Shown: piece by piece, positions 1 through 8,852 of the stretch
How positions within the stretch are numbered: the stretch's first letter is position 1
How the letters are laid out: every line of letters starts with the position of its first letter
Assembly (NCBI GenBank): GCA_951812665.1
Contig: CATOST010000036.1
Coordinates: 248,001 to 312,000, forward strand
Direction of reading: 5' to 3'
From: an uncultured Acidobacteriota bacterium
GTDB taxonomy: Bacteria > Acidobacteriota > UBA6911 > RPQK01 > JAJDTT01
Length of the DNA stretch: 64,000 nucleotides
The notes under the pieces: model-generated
Told to the model about the DNA's origin: nothing
Database searches by the model: none
The model's input: only the letters and a program-made list of their open reading frames with translations
Position numbers and translations under genes: made by a program

Positions 1-518
1 GCGTCTTCCGGAACCTGGATTCCAGCGGTCCCACGCGTGTGGTTCTCAGCTTCGAGCTTCCGTTGGCCGAGATTCTCATGGACTTTTTCGACACCCTGAA
101 GAGCCGCACCCGCGGCTATGCCTCGTTCGACTATGAGCCCATGGGATATCGGGTCGGGGACTTGTCCAAGCTGGACATCCGGATCAACGGCCAGGGGGTC
201 GACGCCCTGAGCTTCATCACTCACCGGAAACGCGCCTACGCTCGCGGGAAAGCGCTGGTCGGCCGGCTCAAGGACGTACTCCCCCAGCAGCTCTTCGAGA
301 TCCGGATCCAGGCGGCGCTGGGGTCCCGGGTCATTGCCGCCGAGAACATTCGCGCCTTGCGGAAGAATGTCCTGGCCAAGTGTTACGGAGGAGACGTGAC
401 CCGGAAGCGGAAACTGTTGGAGATCCAGAAGGGGGGCAAACGGAGGATGAAGTCCATCGGCAGGGTCGATATTCCCCAGGAAGCGTTTCTGAGCGTGCTG
501 CGGGTGGGAAACGAATAG
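1..518 (+). CDS. lepA: Elongation factor 4 (LepA), C-terminal part, 5' truncated by window edge
   Basis: The reading frame is open from base 3, so the gene begins upstream of the window; what remains is about 171 residues. It matches the end of the ribosome back-translocating GTPase EF4: an EF-G-like domain V stretch (FDTLKSRTRGYASFDYEP) followed by the LepA-specific C-terminal domain, with a basic tail around GGDVTRKRKLLEIQKGGKRR. EF4 acts on stalled ribosomes and assists translation under ionic stress. The stop at 516-518 is followed at once by the next ATG, so the two genes are almost certainly co-transcribed. The G domain lies outside the window. Confidence 0.93.
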   Translation, partial: VFRNLDSSGPTRVVLSFELPLAEILMDFFDTLKSRTRGYASFDYEPMGYRVGDLSKLDIRINGQGVDALSFITHRKRAYARGKALVGRLKDVLPQQLFEIRIQAALGSRVIAAENIRALRKNVLAKCYGGDVTRKRKLLEIQKGGKRRMKSIGRVDIPQEAFLSVLRVGNE

Positions 519-1694
519 ATGCCTGAACGGGGCGGTCCGGCTCAGGGGCTGGGAATTTATCTTCACATTCCCTTTTGCCGGCCCAAGTGTCCCTATTGCG
601 ATTTCAACTCGGGACCCCATCCGGAGGCGATGCGCCGCCGTTACCTCGAGGCCCTCAAGGAAGAGATCCGGACCAGCCCCTGGGCCGGGTATCCGGTTCC
701 GGCCGTGTCGTTCGGAGGAGGAATCCCTTCGGAACTCGACCCCGTCGACGTTGCCTCCCTGGTGGAGGCAGTGCGAGGAGTCTTCCCGGTGGCCGACGAT
801 GCCGAGTGGAGTCTGGAGTGTACCCCCGACACCGTCACCTTGGACTCCCTGAGGACGCTGAGGCGACAAGGCATCAATCGCCTGAGTCTGAGCGCCCAAT
901 CCTTCCGGGATCGTCATCTCCGCTTGCTGGGACACCGCTACCAGGTCCGGGACCTCCGGCGGAGCTGCAAGTGGGCCCGGACCGCCGGTTTCGACAACCT
1001 CAATCTGGACCTCCTCTACGGTCTCCCAGGTCAGACGCACGGAGAATGGATGGGGGATCTGGGGCAGGCGCTCGCCCTGGCTCCGGAGCACCTTTCCCTC
1101 TACAATCTCGTCGTCGAGGAGGGCACCGGATTGGCCCATTCCGGAGATGACGGTCGGCTTCCGGAGCCGGATCAGGAGACGGTCGCTCGGATCTATGAAT
1201 CCGCGCTGGATCGCACCGCGGAGGCGGGTTACCTTCACTACCACGTCTCCAGTTTCGCCCGGCCCGGCAGGGAATGGCGGCAGGGGGAAATCTACTGGAA
1301 AGGCAGGGCCTATCTGGGTCTGGGTGTGAGCGCTGCCTCCTTCATCCATGGGACCCGGTGGACCAATACCTCCCGCCTGGAGTCCTATATCCAGGGAGTG
1401 TGGGCAGGGGATGTGCCTCGAGCCTCGGAGGAGCATCTTTCCGGGCTTCGCGCTCTGGGCGAGGACATGCTCCTGGGTCTGGAGCGACGGGAGGGCGTCT
1501 CCCTTTCAAAACTGTCCGCGCGCTACGGCCAAGATGTCAGCTGGCTCTACCAGGAACCGATGCGATTCCTGTCCGAAAACGGATTGATCTCCCGGCGGGA
1601 CGACCGTGTGAGCTTGACCCGGCGGGGCCTGCTGCTCTCGGACGCCGTCACCGCGGAATTTCTGGCTGTCCCGGAAGGGAGGCCCCCCCTGTGA
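519..1694 (+). CDS. hemW: HemW-like radical SAM protein (coproporphyrinogen III oxidase-like)
   Basis: This 391-aa protein has the usual HemW length. The radical SAM cluster motif is visible near the N-terminus (Cys20, Cys24, Cys27, within IPFCRPKCPYCDF), followed by a GGGIPS glycine motif near residue 66 that binds SAM. The C-terminal HemN-like winged-helix part runs to the end. HemW homologues bind haem and are thought to be haem chaperones rather than true coproporphyrinogen dehydrogenases. The ATG abuts the lepA stop, and a lepA-hemW order is common in bacteria, which supports HemW over HemN. The stop overlaps the GTG start of the next gene. Confidence 0.88.
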   Translation: MPERGGPAQGLGIYLHIPFCRPKCPYCDFNSGPHPEAMRRRYLEALKEEIRTSPWAGYPVPAVSFGGGIPSELDPVDVASLVEAVRGVFPVADDAEWSLECTPDTVTLDSLRTLRRQGINRLSLSAQSFRDRHLRLLGHRYQVRDLRRSCKWARTAGFDNLNLDLLYGLPGQTHGEWMGDLGQALALAPEHLSLYNLVVEEGTGLAHSGDDGRLPEPDQETVARIYESALDRTAEAGYLHYHVSSFARPGREWRQGEIYWKGRAYLGLGVSAASFIHGTRWTNTSRLESYIQGVWAGDVPRASEEHLSGLRALGEDMLLGLERREGVSLSKLSARYGQDVSWLYQEPMRFLSENGLISRRDDRVSLTRRGLLLSDAVTAEFLAVPEGRPPL

Positions 1695-2254
1695 GCCGGG
1701 TCTGCGTCTTCTGCGGCTCCAAGACGGGAAACCGGCCTCTCTACGTCGCAGTGGCCGGACGGTTGGGGCGCCGCCTGGCCGGCCGGGGTCACGATCTGGT
1801 CTACGGCGGTGGAGCGACCGGGCTGATGGGTGTGGTGGCCGATTCGGTCCTGGAGGCCGGGGGGGAGGCCATCGGTGTGATCCCCCGTTCCATGGCCACC
1901 CGCGAGGTGGCTCACCCGGGACTGACCCGAATGCACGTCGTCGCCACGATGCACGAACGGAAGGCCCTGATGGCGGAACTTGCCGACGCGTTCATCGCTC
2001 TTCCGGGAGGATTCGGGACCTTCGAGGAACTGCTGGAAATGATCACCTGGGCGCAGCTCGGCATTCACCGCAAGCCGGTGGGTCTTCTCAATGCCGAGGG
2101 ATACTTCGATCCCCTGGTGGAGATGTTCGACCGGGCTGTCCAGGAGGGTTTCGTTCGGCCCCAGTATCGATCCCTCTGCCGGGTCGGAGCCGACGTGGAC
2201 GGACTACTCTCGAGGTTGGAGTCGCGACGGGGAGAGATATGCCGGGCAAGGTGA
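1691..2254 (+). CDS. LOG-family nucleotide phosphoribohydrolase (TIGR00730)
   Basis: This predicted 187-aa Rossmann-fold protein belongs to the LOG/TIGR00730 family, whose members release the free base from nucleoside 5'-monophosphates (cytokinin riboside monophosphate in plants, AMP in bacteria). Visible hallmarks are CVFCGS at the N-terminus, the YGGGATGLMG loop, and the signature PGGFGTFEEL carrying the catalytic Glu. I chose GTG at 1691 because it overlaps the hemW stop (GTGA) and sits directly before the conserved CVFCGS strand; the open frame extends further upstream but only as antisense-like coding inside hemW. The 3' end overlaps glcF by 16 bases. Confidence 0.85.
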   Translation: MSRVCVFCGSKTGNRPLYVAVAGRLGRRLAGRGHDLVYGGGATGLMGVVADSVLEAGGEAIGVIPRSMATREVAHPGLTRMHVVATMHERKALMAELADAFIALPGGFGTFEELLEMITWAQLGIHRKPVGLLNAEGYFDPLVEMFDRAVQEGFVRPQYRSLCRVGADVDGLLSRLESRRGEICRAR

Positions 2255-3495
2255 CCGTCAAGGACCCCTTCGAGGTCAACCTGGATTGCGTCCACTGCGG
2301 TTTCTGCCTTCCCAAATGCCCGACCTACCAGGTCTTGGGCGACGAGAACGACTCACCCCGCGGCCGCATCTACCTGATGGACCTGGTCCGGGAGGGTCGC
2401 CTGCCGCTCGACGACACCGTCATGACGCACCTGGACCGCTGTCTGGGATGCCGGGCCTGTGAAACCGCCTGTCCCTCGGGTGTCCGCTACGAGCTGATGC
2501 TGAACCAGACCCGGGCCCGGATCTACGAGAGCCGTCCTCCTTCGTGGATCGAGCGTCTCGCCTTTCGCCGGATCCTGCCCTCTCCCGGGTTGCTCCGTCA
2601 CGGCGCCCGTCTGGCGCGTCTCTACCAAGTGACGCTCCAGCGCTGGGTGCGGTCCAGCCGCGTCCTCGCCCGCTGCGCTCCGAAACTGGTAGAGATGGAA
2701 AAGAAGTTGCCCGCCGTACCGTCGCCGTACCGTTTGAAAGCGTTCTATGCGGCGAAGGGGCCGAGACGGGCTCGCGTCGGGTTTCTGTCGGGGTGCGTGA
2801 TGCCCATCCTCTTTCCCGAGGTCCACCAGGCCAGTATTCAACTGCTCCGGAGAGCCGGGTGTGAGGTCGTGGTCCCACCGGGTCAGCGCTGCTGCGGCGC
2901 CCTCCACTCCCACGCCGGAGACCAGGAGGGAGCGGGACGGCAGGCGCGGATCAACCTCCAGGCCTTTCCCTGGCGGGATCTGGACGCCGTCGTGGTCAAC
3001 TCGGCCGGCTGCGGCGCCGCCATGAAGGAGTGGCCCCATCTTCCCGGGAGCACCGACGAAATGGCCCGGTTCTCGCACCAGGTCAAGGACGTCTGCGAGT
3101 TCCTGGTGGAGATGGATCCTTCCTGGGAGCTGGGCCCGCTTCCGCTCCGAGTCGCCTATGACGACCCTTGCCACCTGCTCCACGGGCAGGGAATTTATTC
3201 CCAGCCCCGCAGCCTCATGGCCCAGATCCCCGAACTGACTCTCCTGGAAGTTCCCAACAGCGAACGCTGCTGCGGAAGCGCCGGAATCTACAACCTGCTG
3301 CAACCGGAGCTCGCGGGCCAGTTGCTGGATCGGAAGCTCGACGAGATCCTGAGCGTCGATCCGCAACGAGTGACCACGGCCAATCCGGGGTGTCTCATGC
3401 AGATCCGGTTCGGCCTGAAGAGTTGCGGCGCCCCGATCCCGGTGCAACACCCGGTGGAGTTGCTCTACGAGTCCGTCCGGTCAATTCCCGCGTAG
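2239..3495 (+). CDS. glcF: Glycolate oxidase iron-sulfur subunit
   Basis: This 418-aa protein has two N-terminal 4Fe-4S motifs (Cys17, 20, 23, 27 in CVHCGFCLPKCP, then CLGCRACETACP) and two C-terminal cysteine-rich CCG domains (CCGALHSH and CCGSAGIY). That is the standard GlcF layout and length. GlcF passes electrons from the flavoprotein subunits GlcD/GlcE of glycolate dehydrogenase to the quinone pool. It overlaps the LOG gene. The glcE-like gene is immediately downstream on the other strand, and no glcD is visible in the window, so the FAD subunit may be elsewhere or replaced. Confidence 0.88.
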   Translation: MPGKVTVKDPFEVNLDCVHCGFCLPKCPTYQVLGDENDSPRGRIYLMDLVREGRLPLDDTVMTHLDRCLGCRACETACPSGVRYELMLNQTRARIYESRPPSWIERLAFRRILPSPGLLRHGARLARLYQVTLQRWVRSSRVLARCAPKLVEMEKKLPAVPSPYRLKAFYAAKGPRRARVGFLSGCVMPILFPEVHQASIQLLRRAGCEVVVPPGQRCCGALHSHAGDQEGAGRQARINLQAFPWRDLDAVVVNSAGCGAAMKEWPHLPGSTDEMARFSHQVKDVCEFLVEMDPSWELGPLPLRVAYDDPCHLLHGQGIYSQPRSLMAQIPELTLLEVPNSERCCGSAGIYNLLQPELAGQLLDRKLDEILSVDPQRVTTANPGCLMQIRFGLKSCGAPIPVQHPVELLYESVRSIPA

Positions 3496-3507
3496 GTCGA
3501 TACCGGA

Positions 3508-4764
3508 TCAGATCCCGCCCCAGAAACGTCCCGGATTGAGCGTCCGACGGGGATCGAACTGTTCCTTGATCCGTCTCATGAGGGGCAGGGGCTGGGTGGT
3601 GGGTCCCCAGACCTCCAGGCCCTGCTTCAATGCCGCATCCGCCTTGAACAGCGTGCTGTAGACGGGCTGGTTTTCCCAGCGGGAGCGGAGGTCCCGGAGA
3701 AAATCGGTCCCGGTCGTAAAGATCAGGAGGGTGCTGCCGGCGGCGTGCCCCGAGAGTCCGTGACCCGGCAGCGTCTGCTCGACCCAACGGTGGACCTCCT
3801 CCAGCAGCCCGGCGGGAGCGCTGATTCGGACCACGACCCTTCCATTGTCCGGCTCCAAGGCCCGGCTCAACTCCCGGTCCCAGCCCTTCCAAAAGGAGTC
3901 CGCCTCGGCCGTGTCCAGGAATCGAATTCCGGGACAGCGTTGACGGACCGCACGGCTCTTCCATTGGATCGGGCCCTCCGAATCTCGAAGCTCGATGGCC
4001 AGACCGTAGCGGTCCGATGCGGCCGCCTGCCGCCGCAGACCCGATGCTTCCCCTCCCTCAAGGAATCCCATACCGGGCCGGAACAACTCCAGCGCCGCCG
4101 GCACGACCTGGTTGCGCAACGAAATCGCCGTCTCCAGCAGTTCGCTCAGATTGTCGAATTCCAAGAACCCGGTCCGGGAGGCGGGAGGCAAAGGACGGAC
4201 CTTGAAGGTGGCGTGAGTGATGATTCCCAGGGTCCCCATGGATCCGGCGTAGAGCTTGCACAGGTCGTATCCTGCCACGTTCTTGACCACGCGCCCTCCG
4301 GCGTGGCTGAGTCGGCCGTCGGCGTGCAAGACCTCGATGCCGATGAGGAACTCCCTCATCCCGCCCATTGCCAAGCCGAAACGCCCGGCCAGAGCCGTGG
4401 CCACGGCCCCGCCGACGGTGGCGTGCCGATAGTTGGGTGGACGGAAGGGCAGGAATTGTCCGGCCTCGGACAGCGTTTCCTGGAGCCGTTCCAAGGGACA
4501 ACCCGCCTCTACGGTGACCGTCAGGTCGCCGGGGCTGTGGTCCAGAATCCGGTCCCAACCACGGACGGACAGGACCTGGGTCGCCTGCTCCGGGTCGTTT
4601 CCCAGGAACCACTGCCCCCCACCTCCCAGGATGAGGACCGCATCTCCCGCTCGATTCCGCTCCCGGATCCAGTCGCGGCACGACTCCGGGTCGGGAGGTT
4701 CATGGACCGGCGGGACGCCTCCCTTCAGCTTCAACCAGCGACAAGCCTGCGACGGAGAAATCAT
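3508..4764 (-). CDS. glcE: FAD-binding oxidoreductase, GlcE-like glycolate oxidase subunit
   Basis: This 418-aa protein carries a PCMH-type FAD-binding domain in its first half. Visible features are the GCPLERLQ strand-loop, the FAD-pyrophosphate motif TVGGAVATALAG, and VKNVAGYDLCKLYAGSMGTLGII, a segment highly typical of GlcE. The C-terminal half is a poorly conserved cap. GlcE works with GlcD and GlcF in oxidation of glycolate to glyoxylate. The gene converges on glcF with 12 bases between the stops, so the two subunits are not in one operon here, which is unusual. Confidence 0.82.
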   Translation of the reverse strand: MISPSQACRWLKLKGGVPPVHEPPDPESCRDWIRERNRAGDAVLILGGGGQWFLGNDPEQATQVLSVRGWDRILDHSPGDLTVTVEAGCPLERLQETLSEAGQFLPFRPPNYRHATVGGAVATALAGRFGLAMGGMREFLIGIEVLHADGRLSHAGGRVVKNVAGYDLCKLYAGSMGTLGIITHATFKVRPLPPASRTGFLEFDNLSELLETAISLRNQVVPAALELFRPGMGFLEGGEASGLRRQAAASDRYGLAIELRDSEGPIQWKSRAVRQRCPGIRFLDTAEADSFWKGWDRELSRALEPDNGRVVVRISAPAGLLEEVHRWVEQTLPGHGLSGHAAGSTLLIFTTGTDFLRDLRSRWENQPVYSTLFKADAALKQGLEVWGPTTQPLPLMRRIKEQFDPRRTLNPGRFWGGI

Positions 4765-4943
4765 GCCGGTTCTCGCTCCCTTCCGGGACCCGTCCTGCTA
4801 TTCATAATGGCCCCAGACTCTACTACAATTCCCGTCTTGCGCCGGCGCCCGCCATTTGGTTTCCCTTGCCGGCAACCGGGACCTGAATATTTCGGCGGCG
4901 ACAAGTCACTTGGTCCAGCCGCCGTGAAGAACGGAGGAGGAGG

Positions 4944-5708
4944 ATGGATCTGGTAGGAGTCATCATGGCCGGAGGCGCCGGAACTCGTTTCTGGCCTCTC
5001 AGTACCGCTCAGCGGCCCAAGCAGTTCCTCCGGCTGGTGGACGAGGAGAGCCTGCTACAAAAGAGTTTTCTCCGGTTGGCGGGGCTCATCGACCGGGAAC
5101 GGATCCTGGTCCTCACCAACGAAGCGTTCGTTCCCCTGGTTCGAGAGCAACTTCCCCAGGTCCCGGCCCACAACGTCGTGGGAGAGCCGCTACGCCGGGA
5201 CACGGCCGCCGCCGTCTGCTTGGCGGCCACCCTGGTGCGGAAGAGATTCGGAAACAGTGTCATCGCCACGGTGACCGCGGACCATCTGATCGAGCCGGTG
5301 GACGAATTCCGCGGGAGCCTGATCTCGGCCGCCCGGGGAGCCGCCGATAGCAGAGCCCTCTACACCTTCGGCATCCGTCCCACTTCCCCCGCCACCGCCT
5401 ACGGCTACCTGGAGCTGGGCGAGCCACTGGACCTGGACCCTGACGTCCAGCATTTCCGCATTGCCAGCTTCCGGGAAAAACCGGACCTGGAATTGGCCCG
5501 GGAATACGTGGCCTCGGGAAACTATTTCTGGAATTCGGGATGTTCGTCTGGTCGACTCAAGCCATCCTTCGCGAGTTGGAAGCGAACCTGCCGCTTCACG
5601 TCCGGCACCTCACGGCCGCCGTCGAGAGTTTCGGGACCGATGCCTGGCCCCAGGCATTGGTGGCCGGTCTCGATCCACTCGAGTCGATCTCCGTCGACTT
5701 TGCGGTGA
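4944..5708 (+). CDS. manC: Mannose-1-phosphate guanylyltransferase, N-terminal part (frameshifted)
   Basis: The first about 199 codons encode the nucleotidyltransferase domain that makes GDP-mannose from GTP and mannose-1-phosphate. They include the signature GGAGTRFWPLSTAQRPKQF and the ADH metal-site region TADHLIEP. After NYFWNSG (near 5540) the frame goes wrong: the expected continuation MFVW is in another frame and starts at 5540. One base has been lost in the sequence TCGGGATG, most simply one G or A. The last about 55 codons of this ORF are out of frame. A strong ribosome-binding site (GGAGGAGGAGG) lies just before the ATG. GDP-mannose feeds exopolysaccharide or glycan synthesis. Confidence 0.85.
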   Translation: MDLVGVIMAGGAGTRFWPLSTAQRPKQFLRLVDEESLLQKSFLRLAGLIDRERILVLTNEAFVPLVREQLPQVPAHNVVGEPLRRDTAAAVCLAATLVRKRFGNSVIATVTADHLIEPVDEFRGSLISAARGAADSRALYTFGIRPTSPATAYGYLELGEPLDLDPDVQHFRIASFREKPDLELAREYVASGNYFWNSGCSSGRLKPSFASWKRTCRFTSGTSRPPSRVSGPMPGPRHWWPVSIHSSRSPSTLR

Positions 5709-6004
5709 TGGAGAAGGCCCGGGAGGTCCGTTGCGTGGCCTCGTCCTTCTCCTGGACCGATCTGGGAGGTTGGCTGGCCCTGTTGCCCTTCTTGGATGAG
5801 GATACGGATGGAAACGCCTGCCGGGGCCGGATCCGGACCCTGGACGCCCGGGGAAACCTGATCTATTGCGACGATCCGGCCGAGACGGTGGTCGTGGTGG
5901 GGGTCGAGGGGCTGGTGGCGGTTCGGTCCGGAGATCGGACCCTGATCGTCCCCAGAGATCGGCTGGAGGAGATCAAGTCGGTGGTGGCGAAGCTGCAAAC
6001 CTAG
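5540..6004 (+). CDS. manC: Mannose-1-phosphate guanylyltransferase, C-terminal part (frameshifted)
   Basis: This is the second half of the same gene, in frame from MFVWSTQAILREL onward. It contains the typical ISVDFAVMEKA and FSWTDLGGW motifs and the C-terminal left-handed beta-helix region with GDRTLIVPRDRLEEIK. Joined to the N-terminal part, the protein would be about 353 aa, a normal length for the short ManC form without a phosphomannose isomerase domain. Both halves are well conserved, which argues for a recent mutation or a sequencing error rather than an old pseudogene. Its end overlaps the end of the convergent lhr gene by 32 bases. Confidence 0.83.
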   Translation: MFVWSTQAILRELEANLPLHVRHLTAAVESFGTDAWPQALVAGLDPLESISVDFAVMEKAREVRCVASSFSWTDLGGWLALLPFLDEDTDGNACRGRIRTLDARGNLIYCDDPAETVVVVGVEGLVAVRSGDRTLIVPRDRLEEIKSVVAKLQT

Positions 6005-8852
6005 GTTTGCGCCGGCCGCGGACCCGGGGAGCGGCCCCGGCCGTCAGCCCCGGCGGCGGATTCGATCGATCTCCCACTGGGAATCCGTCGCGAAAGTAGA
6101 GGAAGTCGCCGGCAGTGGGCCGCACGCGGTTCCCGGGCAGGATGATTCCGGCCAGGTTCAAGGGGTCCGCGGTGGACACGCGGATCACCTCGCCATCCGG
6201 CTCCAGACGGCGGCAGGCTCTGAGGGCTTCCAGGGCTTCCGGCAGCGAGAATTGCTCGCCGTAGAATCCGGCGACGAACCGTCCTCCCCGAATCTCTCCT
6301 CTGGCTTCCAGCCGCCGGTACACCTGAAGCAGGTCTCTCCAGGATGGCGCCAACGGTTCTCGCGCCAGCAGATCACGAAAGACGACTCCCCAGCGTTTGA
6401 GCAGCTGCCGAGCCAGAGGCTCCAGGTCCCGGGTCGAGCCGGCAGATTCGATTTCCTGGTCCCGGCGGCCTTGAAACAGGGTCCAGCGACCGGCCGCCGG
6501 TTTCACCCGGGATTTCCGTTTTCGGTTTCGGGAGGGCCGGTGAGGACCCCGCCGCCGCGAGGGATCGATGAGGGCCCGCAGGTTGTCGAACCCGTCCGCC
6601 GTGACCAGCCCGCAGCGCACGAGTTCCCAGAGTCCTTCTTCCACCTCCACCGGGAGCCGGCCGGTGCCGCGCACCAGATCCTCCAGGAACGACGCTCCCC
6701 AGCGCTCCAGGTCGGCCAGCACCTCCCTGGCCGGATGGGAGAAAGACGAGGCATCGGCGCCGGTGGCCCGGGATCGGAGAGAGAGGTAATGGGCCATTTC
6801 CTCCCGGCGGAAAAATGAGATGGGAGTCAGCTGGCTCGGTTTCATCCGGACACCGGTTCGATCCGGCGTCTTCCGGGAGAATCCGTTGCTGAGCCGTCCC
6901 CAGGTAAAGAGGCCGGAGAGGCAGGCCCGGTCCAGGAGCGAAGGCTCGTAGTCGTGGAGACGGACCTTGAGCAGGTGTTTTTCCCAGGCTGCCGCCGGCG
7001 CCTCGTACCCTTGGAGCTGTTCCAGGATCAGGGACAGGCCGACCTCGCCGTGGAGGCGGCTGGCGGGGGAGAGGTGTTGCCAGCGGAAAAGGTAGCGCAT
7101 GAATTGGGCGGCGGAGACCGGGGCGATCCGGCGTCGCAGACGGCCCAGGGTCATACGGTGGATGCGGGCCAGGAGGCCTCTCTCGCACCATTCGATCTCC
7201 TCGACGCCGGGCCGAAAACGTCCTCGGAGGGTATGGCCTTCCGCCTCCAAGGCGTGTAGAGCCGCCGAAGCGCCGGCTTCCGGGATCCGGAGGCGCCGGC
7301 AGAGCTCCCGGCAGGTCAGGGGACCGGAGGCGTCGAGCCGGATGCGGACCAACTCGGTCATGGCCTTCTGGTGATCCAGGTCCCGGTCGCGCTCCCAGAC
7401 GAGTTCGTCCGTGTCGCACCCACCCTCCGGCTCGAAGCGCACTCCCGGGTAGGCCGTTCGGATCAGCCTCGTCCGCTCGGCCGATGCGAAGTAACCGGAC
7501 GCCCGGCCGGGTCCAGCGTCCTCGGAGGTCGCCGGTAGTCGTACCCGGCGCACCCGGTCGTCAGCCAGGAGCTGCCGCAAGAGGTCGGTGTGGGGTGCGA
7601 CTTCCGATTCCTCCATCAGACCCAGGGTCAGGAAGGCGTCGTGAAGCTCATCCGCATCGCGAATCATTGGCCAGGCCTGGGTGGAGACCTCCCGAATGGC
7701 GTCGGGATCCAATTGGCACAGCTCCCGGGCCTCCTCCGGCAGGATGTTGCGCCGGGTCCGGACGGCGCGGGCCCGGCGTTCCTCCAGGGGCGCGTCGTCC
7801 AGAAAGGCATACGGATTGGCGTTGAGGATCTCGTGGCTGAAGGGGGACGGCTCCCGCGTATCCACGGCCGTCGTACGAATGGTTCCGGCCTCGATTCGCG
7901 TCAGAATTCCTTCCAGGCCCTCGATATCCGTGGCCTCGGTGAGGCAATCGTGAAGGGTCTCCCGGACCAGGGGGTGATCGGGAATGGCGATGTCGCCCTG
8001 AATATTCTCCTGGCAGGCGGCCTGTTCCGGAAACACGGAAGCCAGCAGATCGTCGGATCGCATGCGCTGCAACGGCGGTGGGACCTTTCGACCCCCGGCG
8101 AAGCGGGGGACCGCCAGCGCACGGCAGGCGTTCCAGCGCCATCGGGTTCCGAACAAAGGCGTGTCCAGGAGGGCCTGAATCAGGATCTCCTTGACGCTGG
8201 CGGTGGCAAGAAAGGAGAAGATGGTCTCCAAGGGGAAACTGTGCTGATCGCTCAGGGAGATGAGGATGCCGTTGTCGGTGGCGGCCGCCTGCAGCTCGAA
8301 GTTGAAGGAGCGGCAGAAACGCTTGCGCAGCGCCAATCCCCAGGCCCGGTTGAGACGGGTGCCGAAGGGAGCGTGCACCACCAACTGCATCCCGCCCGAT
8401 TCGTCGAAGAATCTCTCCGCCACCACGCAATCGAGCGTCGGCGGCATTTTCAGGGCCGCGGCGCCGGCCCGGACGTATTGGATCGCCTGGATAGCTCCGA
8501 ACTGGTCGAGGCCACAGTCCTTCCGGAGCCACTCCTCAGCCCGGGCCTTGCTGGTCTGGGCGATGTCCTCCCGGAGGCGGGAGAGGGACTCGGACAGCTC
8601 CCAGGTCCGGCCGGGAGCCTCTCCCCGCCAGAAGGGGACGGTGGGCGGGGCGCCCTGGGCGTTCCGGACCCGAACGGTTCCCGATTCCACTCGCTGGATC
8701 CTCCAGGAGGTGCTGCCCAGGAGGAAGATGTCCCCTCGGCTGCTCTCGACGGCGAAGTCCTCGTCCAGGGTTCCCACCACCGTATCTTCGGGCTCTTCCT
8801 TGACCAGGAAGTCGGCCCTGTCGGGAATGGCTCCGCCGGAGGTCATGGCCAC
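5973..8852 (-). CDS. lhr: Lhr-family helicase, C-terminal part (frameshifted)
   Basis: This 959-aa ORF starts at MTSGGAIPD and continues with TVGTLDEDFAVES and GDIFLLGSTSWRI, the typical start of the winged-helix/beta-barrel and Lhr C-terminal region that follows the two RecA domains in long Lhr helicases. It includes the Lhr-CTD with the NPYAFLDDAPLEERRARAV block. In the same frame the codons upstream of its ATG read RRGAGLVAM, which fits the Lhr consensus, so the ORF start is an artefact of a frameshift and not a true start. With the upstream part the protein would be about 1,440 aa. Lhr proteins are ATP-dependent 3'-5' DNA helicases linked to DNA repair. Confidence 0.85.
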   Translation of the reverse strand: MAMTSGGAIPDRADFLVKEEPEDTVVGTLDEDFAVESSRGDIFLLGSTSWRIQRVESGTVRVRNAQGAPPTVPFWRGEAPGRTWELSESLSRLREDIAQTSKARAEEWLRKDCGLDQFGAIQAIQYVRAGAAALKMPPTLDCVVAERFFDESGGMQLVVHAPFGTRLNRAWGLALRKRFCRSFNFELQAAATDNGILISLSDQHSFPLETIFSFLATASVKEILIQALLDTPLFGTRWRWNACRALAVPRFAGGRKVPPPLQRMRSDDLLASVFPEQAACQENIQGDIAIPDHPLVRETLHDCLTEATDIEGLEGILTRIEAGTIRTTAVDTREPSPFSHEILNANPYAFLDDAPLEERRARAVRTRRNILPEEARELCQLDPDAIREVSTQAWPMIRDADELHDAFLTLGLMEESEVAPHTDLLRQLLADDRVRRVRLPATSEDAGPGRASGYFASAERTRLIRTAYPGVRFEPEGGCDTDELVWERDRDLDHQKAMTELVRIRLDASGPLTCRELCRRLRIPEAGASAALHALEAEGHTLRGRFRPGVEEIEWCERGLLARIHRMTLGRLRRRIAPVSAAQFMRYLFRWQHLSPASRLHGEVGLSLILEQLQGYEAPAAAWEKHLLKVRLHDYEPSLLDRACLSGLFTWGRLSNGFSRKTPDRTGVRMKPSQLTPISFFRREEMAHYLSLRSRATGADASSFSHPAREVLADLERWGASFLEDLVRGTGRLPVEVEEGLWELVRCGLVTADGFDNLRALIDPSRRRGPHRPSRNRKRKSRVKPAAGRWTLFQGRRDQEIESAGSTRDLEPLARQLLKRWGVVFRDLLAREPLAPSWRDLLQVYRRLEARGEIRGGRFVAGFYGEQFSLPEALEALRACRRLEPDGEVIRVSTADPLNLAGIILPGNRVRPTAGDFLYFRDGFPVGDRSNPPPGLTAGAAPRVRGRRKPRFAASPPPT

